Assembly (NCBI RefSeq): GCF_026914185.1
Contig: NC_070565.1
Location: forward strand, 6,820,001-6,884,000
Direction of reading: 5' to 3'
Length of the DNA stretch: 64,000 nt
Source of the DNA: Puccinia triticina
Taxonomy: Eukaryota > Basidiomycota > Pucciniomycetes > Pucciniales > Pucciniaceae
Both the position numbers and the translations under genes were made by a program. The notes beneath the pieces were generated by a model. It was not told where the DNA came from, searched no databases, and was given only the letters and a program-made list of their open reading frames with translations. This document shows, piece by piece, positions 24,582 through 33,679 of this stretch. Numbering within the stretch: the first letter of the stretch is position 1; each line of letters starts with the position of its first letter.

Positions 24582-24652
24582 GTGTCCTATGGGAGTTGAA
24601 CCCATGTCTCTTATATCCATGTCAAGTGTACTAACCACTGTACTAAGGACGC
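24582..24652 (-). other. tRNA-like module, TRIM-1 5' LTR
   Basis: Identical to the module at 24253-24323. In sense it occupies roughly positions 153-223 of the 246-bp LTR, close to the LTR 3' end, so pol III initiating here would read through the primer-binding site. Confidence 0.8.
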
Positions 24653-25048
24653 TTGGATATGAATAGCTGCAGGTGGGTCAATGAACATCCACTGGTGTCA
24701 CATGAAGATCCCTAATTGAGGGGAAGACCCGTAAATGACAGGTCATGAATGAGTGACACCAGCAGGTATGATAAAGCTAAGAGTAGCAGAACCACAACCT
24801 GACAACAGCCAGATGAGCTGGGAGAGTGGCTACTGCTCCTTGCGGAGTGTGGCCTCTCTTCCAGTGTGAGCACTAAGATGTGGGGGTCTGAGCCCGACCC
24901 GCTACTCCAGGTGGCCTGGAGCCTGCTCAGACCCAACACTCCAGGAAGCCTGGTCCTAGTGAAGGCTAGGTGCCTTCCTTTCCCCCACACGCAACAAGAA
25001 TGGATTCATTGCAGATGCATACCTCCCTCCATCGCCTCTACTGTGTCT

Positions 25049-26821
25049 TCAGGTCTCCGTTACCTGCTCCATTAACTCTTCTAGATCACGGGGAACCTCA
25101 ACCCGTAGCTGATAGCGTGTCCGGTGGTTCCGCCTGATCCCTCTGGATAGCTCGTCGGCACGGTTCTCCGCCGAGGTGACGCGTTTCGCAACGAGATTAA
25201 TCTGGTTCTCGATTCTTCCATTCAGCGTTGACAAATCGGTCCTTGGATTTCCGTTTGGTGACAACGCTTTCCGTCGTAGTGTTGTCGGTCCAGACAATGA
25301 AAGTTTTCCCGCCCCGTGCTCCGAGCTTGATTAGCATCAGTAGCCCTAGCCGCACCGCTATGGTTTTGAGCCTTGATATCCTCTCCTCCTCGTCAATGTT
25401 TTTGTCCAGCTCCGCCATCGATTGCAGGCGGAATTGTGCCCATCTTTTCCCAATGAGTACACCTACCCCGAAGCCAGTTGACGCGTCGCCAACCCATCCC
25501 ACTTCCGTCGGTTCTTGTCTTGCGATCAGCCTCGTAGGTTTGAAGTTTGATAGTGTTGTGAGCCACATATGCATGTCTTCTTCAGCGTCGGGGGGTAGCG
25601 GGCGGGCTGTCTCTCGGTGCACCCAGTCCTTGAGCCACCTATATAGTCCACACAAGTAGCATCGTAGTTGTGGTAAGATGTACGCTACGTGGTTCAACCT
25701 GCCCGCAATGACCTCAACCTCGTTGTATGTGAATGTTGCGCCTATCTCGAGGAAATCGTGGATCTGATTGATTCTCTTGGCTAGCTTTGCCTCCGGGAGT
25801 CGTACCGTCTTGTTAGTCCCGTTCCAGATGAACCCGACGTACTTCTGCTCCGTTAGAAAGGGTGAATACTTTTCTTTATTTGTTTTTACTCCCAATTCTT
25901 CGGACCTCTTCACAACGTCAGCCATCAGGGTTGTTGAGCTCGGCCGTTTGACAAACAGATTGTCATCGACCCATCTAAACATGTTCAAAACGTCGAATTC
26001 GGAGATCATGAGCTCTTTCCATGCGTCTGCCGGCCGGCCGAAGGATCCGCAGCCCGCTACTCCTCCAAAGGTTATCCGGGTATCCAGCAGGAGTCTGTTG
26101 TTAAAATCCCGTACCATGAGGTATGGCCATTGATCTGGCGGTAGGCCTTTTCCCAATCAAACAGGGCTAGTAGGACCGGTTCCTTCTGCTCTTTAAGGAA
26201 ACTGGCGACCGCGTTGAAATCATCCCACGACGTTTTGAACTCATCGGCGTCGACGAAGGAGTTCACGGAAGGGATCCCTATCTTCCCGTGCGGGAACGAA
26301 AGGTCGTTGATCAGCCTGAGGGAGCCGTCGCCATTGATCACTGCCCCCAACGGGTTCGTCCTGAAGAAGGTGAAACGTTTCTGGACTTGTTCGTACGTGA
26401 ACGGCCCGAACATCCTGCCTGCGTCCAGCTCCTTCCGGATGGAGGCCTCTATCTTGTCCTTAGCCAGTAGCGCGGAGGTGTTATTTGGGGGTGTGAAAAA
26501 TGGCACATCCCTTGACAGCTCGTGTTCCGGGATTCCCTGGTCAAAACCGTACCGGAAACCGTCTAGTACATCTTGGAACCCTGGAAGGAGGTCTGCCTTC
26601 CGTAGCGCGGTCTCCCAGGCCGTGATGTTCATCTTGCAGGAGATTCCTGTCGGCCATTCTGCCACGCCGGGCTGACTGTCTTTGGTCCTTTCCTGCATGT
26701 GCTTTGGGTACGTACGTTGCTCCTTTTGCTCATGCCTTGCGCTGTCGCTGATTCCTCTCACGCTCTCAACACTTCTCACAGAGGGGATCGTAAAGAGATC
26801 CAATGTCAGGTTCCATTTCAC
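25049..26821 (-). pseudogene. DIRS-like reverse transcriptase/RNase H, frameshifted
   Basis: Reverse transcriptase palm motifs: A, LFDWEKAYRQI; B, TFGGVAGCGSFGRPADAW; C, MFRWVDDNLFVK. They are followed by an RNase H domain (EVGWVGDASTGFGVGV; FIVWTDNTTTESV; ENRADELSRG). This arrangement and the WTDNTT...ADELSRG pattern resemble the DIRS/tyrosine-recombinase branch rather than copia or gypsy. Frameshifts lie near 26140 and near 25205. No recombinase is visible downstream, where TRIM-1 begins at 24804. The unit sits inside the copia-2 leader, but I could not find its termini. The family assignment is tentative. Confidence 0.7.
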
Positions 26822-26931
26822 CTTAAAGTAATTGAATTTTGTGCAAGCGAAGATGGCACCGCCCCCCTGGGCTTAGTGCCGACCGTACAGATAAATAGGA
26901 TGGTAGGCTAAACAAAACGGAAACACGCTAA

Positions 26932-28689
26932 CTAATAACTCTTTCCTTTCCCGTAACCTCCACTTGCTCCTCCTCCTCCTCCCCCGTTGCTCCCCCCACC
27001 GCCGCTGCTCGAGCCCCCCCCATCGCGGTCGAAACCTGTCCCCCACTTGCTTCCTTTGAAGCTTCCGTCCTTGCCGCCATTTCCCCTCTGGTTGCTAGGG
27101 CCTTTCGGGGTTTCTGGTCCGGGTTTATTGGCGGTGTTGGGCGCCTTACCTGGTTGCTGTAAATGAAGGGGAGTCCTGTTCACCTGCTCGTCCTTCTTCC
27201 GGGCTGGTTGTCCGGTCGTGGGATCCCAACCGACACGGCAGCCTCCTGCGCCGTAGGGGTTGTCGGTGAACTCGGTCTTGCCAAACCTGACCGTCTTGGC
27301 ATGGACCTCCTGCACGATCTCGGTCCGGAAAATTGAGATGTTTGCGACCGAGAGACGCCCCCCCGGTACCGGTACCCAATGACATAAGGCGTTCATCCTT
27401 ACGTGGATGTCGTACCGGAGCGCGGTCATGAAACCCTCCCTCCGTATTATCCCGTCCGCGTTCCGCTTGTGCGCTACCAGCCAGTTCGCCAAGTTCGCAT
27501 GGGAGGGGATTTTGCTGACCGCCCGAAGGAAGCCCTGGTGATTGACGGACCACTCTTGGTACGTCTGGAGGTACTCGCTCGGATACGGGAAGCCTGTGTA
27601 GCGCACCGATCTCCGCTAGCGTCATCCGACTTGTTCCTCTTCTCGGCGTGGTGGAGGAACGCTTGTTTTTGCCACCACTCGTTGAAAATTGTCAACGGTA
27701 GGGGGGCTCGGAAAGCTAAAAGATTGTTTGCGAAAAACTGAGGAAGACCGATGTCATCATTGTTCGGGACTGCGGCGTCGTCGAAAAGGATTGCCGCCTC
27801 TGGTCCGGTGGAGACGACCATCTCGTCGTAATCCCTGACTCTCGGGGTGACTGCCGGCGCTGGGGTTGGGACTTTGAAACCGTGGTGATGATCGGAGGTG
27901 GCCGGATTGACAGATGGCGCCGTGAAGGGGGGTGCGACTATTGGTTTGGCTAGAGCCGTGGGTGTCCGGACTGCTGGGGCCCGAGGTTGAGGTGCTGAGG
28001 CCGCTTGATCGTTTGTGATGGTGCTACCCAAACCTTCGCAAATTTTGAAAAGCATCGTTGCTTTACCGGACTGTCCTGCCGCTTCTGCTGCCAACGCCCT
28101 CCCGATCACCTCCAGCATAGTGCCCTGAATGTCTGCCTTGCCCTTCACCCCTCCTATGACCCGAATCTCCTCCTCTGCGTCAACCGGGTTATCAGCTAAG
28201 CGATGTAAAAACGCCGCAAACCGTCAGCCCTGACCCTTTGCCCCTAGCCGTGCCTAGCATCTCCTGCTTCATCCTATGCTTACCGGTGCCCGTTCCGTTC
28301 CCTTGTTCCCTGATCCCCTCTCCTGCTAACCCCCTGAATTCCTCCAGCTCCGTCTCCCTTCCCTCCTCTCGATCCTCCCCACCTCCTCGGTCCTCGTCCC
28401 TCTCCTGCTCTCCTGGCCTTTTCGAAGCTGCTCGGGTCGACCTTCTAGTCGGTCCCTTCACTGTTACCTTTTTCGATTTCTTCGGGGGGGTCGGTACTGG
28501 TTCACCGGTTGCGCCTCCGCCGGTTTGTTCTTCTCCGGATGGTGTCGGCGCTTCTGACTCGTCTTGCGTCCCCATGACCCCTTGCGACTGACTGCCCGTT
28601 TCCCTCTCTCCTTGTCCACTCGTGTTGCCGGTCGACAATCCTGCTGCCACTTTAACTGCTGAGGTCGCTGCTGCGATCGAGTTGAACAT
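26932..28689 (-). pseudogene. Gag-like ORF1 of the DIRS-like unit, frameshifted
   Basis: Three open segments (28689-28192, 28148-27474, 27606-26932) join into one protein with frameshifts near 28200 and 27620. The N-terminus is charged and low-complexity (KKSKKVTVKG; Glu/Arg-rich). The middle has FPYPSEYLQTYQEW and NADGIIRREGFMTALRYDI, and there is a DNPYGAGGCRVGWDP motif. The C-terminus is Gly-rich (GGGGGGASGGYGKGK). The spacing upstream of the reverse transcriptase suggests a capsid-like partner protein. I do not recognise a named domain. Confidence 0.55.
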
Positions 28690-29455
28690 TTCGATCAGTG
28701 AAGGTTGATTTCAATTAGAAATGACTTAGTTGGCGAAAAATCCCCGTAACGTTTCGGCGCTGTTGTGCTCGGTGTGTCGTGCTCTAGTGCCGGTTCCGGG
28801 TGCTAGATCTCGGCCGGTACCGGTTGGTCCTTGACCAACTAGGTTTGGCCGGTCTTGGCGCGCCACGACTGCGCGCTGCGGGTGCCTCTGCGCACGCGCC
28901 AGGCAGGTGCTCCACTGCCGCCCTACCTTGGACTCGACCCACCTCCCGCTGCGCTCCCGGTAAGCGCACAGGAAAAGTGTTGAGTAAAGTGATAAAGAGT
29001 GGGGGTGTGGGATTTGAATGGAATGGGGTTGGTAGTGGGTCAAAGGAAGGCTGGTATTTATGTGTTGATGGTAAGTCATTGACCAGCGGTTCGTCGAGTA
29101 GTAGGATTTTCAATTTCCAGGATAGAAATAGGAGAACGGAGATAGCCGAGGTTGTAAGGAAGCATATTTCTAGCCACAGCATATTTAATAACTGGTATCT
29201 GCCAAACAGATGAAATAATCGGAGCAAAAAAGAGTATGATGATTGAAAGAATGAAGTTTATATCTAGGTTATACGAATTCTAACGCCAATGAGTTCCGAT
29301 GATAGCAAGGATAATAAGACAGCACACAGCTTTAAGAGGAAATACGATGCCACACAGGCTTAGAGATAGAATGAAAGCTGAAATCGGTCCCAACACAAAG
29401 TCTGAAAGTAAATAACTAAAAAGGTAATTCAAAGATGTGCTCTAATCAATCGAGA
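28690..29455. other. Unassigned leader sequence in copia-2
   Basis: No gene recognised. It lies between the copia-2 primer-binding site and ORF1 of the DIRS-like unit, and the boundary between copia-2 leader and inserted DNA could not be fixed. Overlapping minus-strand open frames here look non-coding. Confidence 0.45.
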
Positions 29456-29456
29456 A

Positions 29457-29467
29457 GGCTCATAACC
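29457..29467 (-). promoter_or_regulatory. copia-2 primer-binding site, half-tRNA iMet type
   Basis: The sense strand GGTTATGAGCC directly follows the LTR end CTCTATTA. It matches 11 of 12 bases of the initiator tRNA-Met anticodon-arm complement. Confidence 0.75.
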
Positions 29468-29646
29468 TAATAGAGCAAAGAGAAATTATATTATCGATAG
29501 AGAATATACAAAGAGAAATACAAAGTATCTATAGTAGATACAATGTGTCATAGCGTAATGAGTACAGTCGAGTATTTATGTAATATTATGTAATATTACA
29601 TAGTAGTATGGGATAATCCAGTAGTGGGTTAGACCGTGCTACAACA
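29468..29646 (-). repeat. copia-2 5' LTR
   Basis: 179 bp, TGTTGTAGCACGG to CTCTATTA in sense. It keeps three CG dinucleotides that are TG or CA in the 3' copy. Confidence 0.9.
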
Positions 29647-30208
29647 CTCAGCGAGCAGGTATACTTGCACCGGCCCGCCAAGGGGCTCCCGACAAGCCAT
29701 GGTGCACGCCCGTGAACGCCCATGTGGGGGCGTGCATGCCCTTTGACTTGCACGGCCTTGAGAAAGGGTGTGCGGTCCACCTGACCGGTCCGCATAATCC
29801 CCCCTTGAAGGATTGTTCCCGCGCGCGCGGGAGACATCCTTCAAGGGTGTGTTACACCCAACCAGCGCCACACGCCCTTTCGAAGGGCGTGGGCAAGGGC
29901 GTGCCCCTGGGGGACGGGTGTGCACTTATCAACACCTGTTCTTGCTCAGGCAAAGGCTGAGCCGTGGCTTGTCCTGTGCCAAGACTGAGGGGCAGCTGGG
30001 CCTGGGCCCAGGCCAAGTAGCAGCTGTGCCTGGGACAAAGCTGAGGAGCAGCTTGTGAAAAATGCAAGCTAGAGGCTTCAGCTGTGCCAAAATGGGCACT
30101 GAGCTGTGTGCCAGCCAGCCCTGAACTAGCAGATGGAGTAGCTTTGGAGCTGAAACCAGAGCTGTGTTATGTCAGTTGTCATCAACTGACTACTTTTTTT
30201 TCCTGGTG

Positions 30209-31074
30209 GAGGCCTTCCAAAAAGCCTTTTGGGCAGCTTTGTGTTCTTGAATGATCCCTTTGATGTTGTTGCAGGAGTTCAAGTCGTGTCCGTCTCGGTT
30301 GCATAGAGGGCATCTTGGTTTTTCTTCCTGTGCTCGAGTTTTTGAAGGAGGGTTAGTTGACTTGATTGGTTTAGGCTTTGTGGAAGAGACCGATATGATT
30401 TCATTCTGGGACTCTCGACGAACGGCCTCGTTCTTGAGAGCTTTGACGATTGTCTCGGTTTTTACCCCTTCTTGGTTCATTAAGGCAGATACGCAGTGTA
30501 TCCAGTCAGGAGGGATCGAGCTTAGCAGAGCGGCGACGTGGACGTTGTCTGGAGTGAGGGGCTTATCCGAAGTGACAAGTGAGTTGAGTCGCTCGTGAGA
30601 TTGAGCTAAAGAGTCGATATGTGCATCGATGTCGTCTCCAGTCATTCGTGCGTTGACAAGCTTTCTGATCCAGTAAACTCGACCGCCAGTTGAAGAGTCT
30701 TGATGGGCTTGTGAGAGAGCTCCCCACATGCCAGCGGCATCGTCAGCGTGTTCCCGGAAGTACCGAAGATTGCTTCGATCAACTATCTGGACGAGGATTG
30801 CACAGACAGTGTCGTTATCGTCTTCCCAAGTTGCAGGACGATCTGCTGGCTCCGTAGCGGTGAGTACGTAATGAAATTTTGCCGACTTGAAGACTTGATT
30901 GACAACCAGTTTCCAGTCAAGGTAGTTTGACTGCAGACCCGGTGCTTCAAGAATCGGGAGCCGTGCGGTTGAGATTTTTGGGGACGGAGTCGACATCGTG
31001 GTGGGTTTGATGTCAAGAGTGAGCTGGTGAGCGGGAGCGTCTTTTGTGGGATTGCTGCCGCGGTCGGTCGACAT
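30209..31074 (-). CDS. copia-1 Gag
   Basis: Capsid protein of copia-1, about 285 residues up to the CACTA-like insertion. It starts MSTDRGSNPTKD, has the UBN2-type capsid (LEAPGLQSNYLDWKLVVNQV and ARMTGDDIDAHIDSLAQSHE) and a CCHC-type knuckle CPLCNRDGHDLNSC. Gag is in frame with Pol across the removed insertion, so copia-1 had a single Gag-Pol frame without the TGA seen in copia-2 and copia-5. In the present DNA the frame reads a few codons into the inserted element and stops at 30190. Confidence 0.88.
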
Positions 31075-31170
31075 GTAGACCGAAAGAATGGGAAAAGGAG
31101 ATCCAACCTAGTTCCCGTCGCGCCTGATTGACCTTGAAATCGCGTGATGTTTTAGCTGGAGGCTAAATGG

Positions 31171-31181
31171 AGCTCATAACC
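31171..31181 (-). promoter_or_regulatory. copia-1 primer-binding site, half-tRNA iMet type
   Basis: The sense strand GGTTATGAGCT abuts the LTR end CTCATCA. Ten bases match the initiator tRNA-Met anticodon half. Confidence 0.75.
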
Positions 31182-31453
31182 TGATGAGCAAGACAAGGGG
31201 TCTGAGGGCGAGTGGAGTGTGAGCAGAATGGATTATGGATTGCATAAGTAAGATATGGACATGATGGGAAAACATGAGAAGATGAGAAAAGAGAATGAGA
31301 AGGTACTATACCTGAGGGCGAGTGGAGTGTGAGCAGAATGGATGAGGAATCCATTCTGTCACCGGCAGCTGCTCAGGTATAGTACTCTATGTGTGACACC
31401 TGTGCAACAGGCATGTAGCATACATGGAAAGGGGCTAGAGGTCTAGCTCAACA
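31182..31453 (-). repeat. copia-1 5' LTR
   Basis: 272 bp, followed by the primer-binding site. The unit GAGGGCGAGTGGAGTGTGAG occurs twice within it. Confidence 0.9.
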
Positions 31454-32469
31454 ACACCCCCTCTCGCCACAGAGGCCACTGTACGTACAACAATAGTAAA
31501 GCTGAGAGAGATATATGTAGAACAAAGTACAAGGAAAGAAAGAGTAAGATAAGTAAATAAGAAAAAAGAGAACTAAGGAAAACAATAAAAGGATTTAATA
31601 CTCTTCCAAAACTGAGGCCCGTAGTCTTTAAAAAATGTCTGGTCCAAGGCTTTGTAAAGATGTCAGCTATCTGATCCTTTGTACTTACCCAGTGCAGAGC
31701 TGTCTTCTTCTGAAACAGCGCCTCATTGGTGATATAGAAATCTTGCTTTGAATGTCTAGTCCGCTTTTTAGAAGCATTGTCAGTAGACACCTTGATAGCC
31801 AATTGGTTATTGCAATGTAGATGCCCAATGAAATCAGTTTTTAGAACATCACAAAGAAGATGATGTACCCATAAAGTTTGACGCGTCGCAATACCCAGCG
31901 CCATATATTCTGCGTGGCAGGTCAAGGAGTCTACCAACTGTTGACGCCTTGCTGTGGTGATTTATAAGGGCAGGCGTGGTAGAATGTCCACTTGGCAATA
32001 GCTCGGGTGGGAATGCACAGAGCAGCTGAGCGCAGAGTGCATTTTGGTGACATGAGCACTGAGGATGATGTCAGAAAAGCAAAGCAGAGATCCAGTCTTG
32101 TTCCAACTGCCTAATAGCTAAGAGTCCCAATTACAGACAGGTATTTGCCCAACTGGGACAGATCCCCTTTGGGGTCTGTGACACCATTATATCCCAGTGG
32201 CAGCGGAGTCTTTGGAACTGTTGATTTGTCCCATTCCGTGTCTAGAAGCCCTTTAGCGTGTAGCCATTCACATTACGATCAACATTTAGCCCTACAATAG
32301 CATTGAGTTTGTTACTCCATTTGATTTTCAGAATATTGCTGAGGTCAGATTCCAGTTTCCTTAAAAGAGCTTCACTGGACGTGGTGACTACACAATTGTT
32401 GACGTGGAGCCAAATCACACCACGCAATGTTGGATGTTGCAAAATATAAAGCAATTTGTCATATTGTGA

Positions 32470-33575
32470 TTCATGGAGATGGCCTCTTGCACCTGGGTAC
32501 CCACTGCGGGTGCGGGTACCCGCCTGAAATTTTGCAAATTCTCAACACCCGCACCCGCACCTGGCACCCGCCGGCGTGTGCTTGGCGGGTATACCGGGTA
32601 CCTGCTGGCGGGTGCTGGGTGCAGGGGCGGGTACCCGCTCTGATATACTCACTGCCGGTGAGAAATCCCTCCCGGTCAGCAATACATACACTCGCTGACC
32701 GGGAGGGATTCCAACATTCAGCAAGCTCATTGCAATGACTGGGAGGGAGTCCTACCAGCCATTGAGCCATTGATTATATCGATGACCGGGAGGGAGTCCT
32801 CTCAGCCATCAATTATATCAATGACCGGGAGGGAGTCCTCCCAGCCATCAATTATATTGATGACCGGGAGGGAGTCCTCCCAGCCATCAATTATATTGAT
32901 GACTGGGAGGGAGTCCTCCCAGCCATCAATTATATTGATGACTGGGAGGGAGTCCTCCCAGCCATCAATTATATTGATGACTGGGAGGGAGTCCTCCCAG
33001 CCATCAATTATATTGATGACTGGGAGGGAGTCCTCCCAGCCATCAATTATATTGATGACTGGGAGGGAGTCCTCCCAGCCATCAATTATATTGATGACCG
33101 GGAGGGAGTCCTCCCAGCCATCAATTATATTGATGACCGGGAGGAAGTCCTCCCAGCCATTGATTATATTGATGACCAGGAGGGAATCCTCCTGGTCATT
33201 GATATACTTGCTGAACCGGGGATTCCTCCCGGAGTCCCGGGGGTATAGTACCTCCTTGACCGGAGAGATCCATCCAGTCGAAGAGGTGCACAAGCTTTTT
33301 GACCGGAGGGACTCCTCCGGTTGAGGAGTTCCTACGGTCGAGGAGGTGTGCACACCTCTGGACAGAGGGATCGCTCCGCTTGAGGTGGTATGTACACCTC
33401 CCACCTCTTTAAACGGAGAGATCCCTCCAATCCATCTGGCCCACCAAGATGGGCGGGTACCCGGATGGGTACCCGTTTTTTTCCTGCCCAAAAACTGAAC
33501 ACCCGCAGCCGCCGGGTGCTGAGCGGGTGTTCTGGGTACCTGCTGGCGGGTGCTGGGTACCCAAGTGCCATCTCT
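32470..33575. mobile_element. hAT-type non-autonomous element with hairpin satellite
   Basis: 1106 bp inserted into copia-3 RT. The right end, read inward, is AGAGATGGCACTTGGGTACC; the left end has GGAGATGGCC. The AGATGGC terminus is typical of hAT families. The 8-bp flanks TATTGTGA (32462-32469) and AATTGTGA (33576-33583) differ at one base, fitting a hAT 8-bp TSD. Removal restores the copia frame. Inner ends are GGGTACCC/GGTGCGGGT-rich, and the middle is a 39-bp satellite. Confidence 0.75.
32767..33195. repeat. 39-bp self-complementary satellite
   Basis: About 11-12 units of 39 bp, each with the palindrome TGGGAGGGAGTCCTCCCA joined by GCCATCAATTATATTGATGA. Each unit can form its own hairpin. 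Because 39 is divisible by 3, long repetitive open frames appear on both strands; they are not credible genes. Confidence 0.9.
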
Positions 33576-33679
33576 AATTGTGAAGGAACATAACCCAGAT
33601 TGTCCAACACTTGATTAAGGTGCAGCAACCAGCATCACACTGCCTGCTGTGTATTGTAAAGAGTTTTTTCAGCAATAAA

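Larger units (their letters stand above)
24230..24804 (-). mobile_element. TRIM-1: miniature LTR element with tRNA-like LTRs
   Basis: 575 bp: identical 246-bp direct repeats at 24230-24475 and 24559-24804 around an 83-bp core. In sense (minus) each LTR runs TGTCAGG to TTTCACA. The core starts directly with GGTTATGAGCCCAGCGC and ends ACAGGGGGC, a short polypurine tract next to the 3' LTR. The TSD is ACGGC/ACAGC (24225-24229 and 24805-24809), one CG to CA difference. It encodes no protein. The primer-binding site matches the anticodon arm of initiator tRNA-Met. Identical LTRs imply very recent mobility, so an active element supplies the enzymes in trans. Confidence 0.88.
13148..29646 (-). mobile_element. 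copia-2: Ty1/copia element with nested insertions
   Basis: Minus-strand Ty1/copia element with 179-bp LTRs: 29468-29646 (5') and 13148-13324 plus CA at 19138-19139 (3', interrupted by gypsy-1). The TSD is CTCAG (13143-13147 and 29647-29651). The primer-binding site GGTTATGAGCC abuts the 5' LTR (complement at 29457-29467). A polypurine tract GCGGGGGGG precedes TGTTGTAGC at the 3' LTR. Gag-Pol occupies 19499-23963. The 5' leader is expanded by TRIM-1 and a DIRS-like unit. The two LTRs differ at only three sites, all CG in the 5' LTR and TG or CA in the 3' LTR. Confidence 0.9.
11572..30208. mobile_element. CACTA-like non-autonomous element 1, split by copia-2
   Basis: Terminal inverted repeats CACCAGGAAAAA...TTTTTTCCTGGTG with a 3-bp TSD GAG (11569-11571 and 30209-30211). 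Without the nested copia-2 (13148-29646) it is about 2.1 kb and matches element 2 at 43904-46130 in inverted orientation. It has two distinct ends. End A has TCAGTAGTCACTAGATGACA, a 28-bp tandem array, then a palindromic minisatellite. End B (29652-30208) has GCAGCTGTGCCTGGGACAAA and TTTGGAGCTGAAACCAGAGC. No transposase is present. The CAC...GTG ends and 3-bp TSD fit the CACTA/EnSpm superfamily, which is my inference. Confidence 0.85.
8464..31453 (-). mobile_element. copia-1: complete Ty1/copia element split by a nested insertion
   Basis: Ty1/copia LTR retrotransposon in minus orientation. LTRs of 272 bp lie at 8464-8735 and 31182-31453, starting TGTTGAGC and ending CTCATCA in sense. The 5-bp TSD is ACACC (8459-8463 and 31454-31458). 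The primer-binding site GGTTATGAGC abuts the 5' LTR, and a G-rich polypurine tract abuts the 3' LTR at 8736-8742. Gag (30209-31074) and Pol (8910-11571) are separated by the CACTA-like element at 11572-30208. Deleting that element and one GAG copy rejoins the frame as FWKAS-QPESLTL. Pol is dead: reverse transcriptase is largely deleted and catalytic residues are lost. Confidence 0.9.

Noticed and set aside
24582..24652. Functional tRNA gene
   Set aside because: The cloverleaf has a poor anticodon stem and no U33, and the same sequence occurs in every copy of an LTR; it is a tRNA-derived module, not a host tRNA gene.
28784..29227. Overlapping open frames upstream of the DIRS-like unit
   Set aside because: Frames are open on both strands with no recognisable domain; probably leader sequence.
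32767..33195. CRISPR-like regular array
   Set aside because: Units are contiguous tandem repeats without unique spacers, in a eukaryotic hAT-type element.
32770..33491. Repetitive open frames of 184 and 229 codons
   Set aside because: 39-bp satellite units; both strands are open only because the unit length is a multiple of 3.
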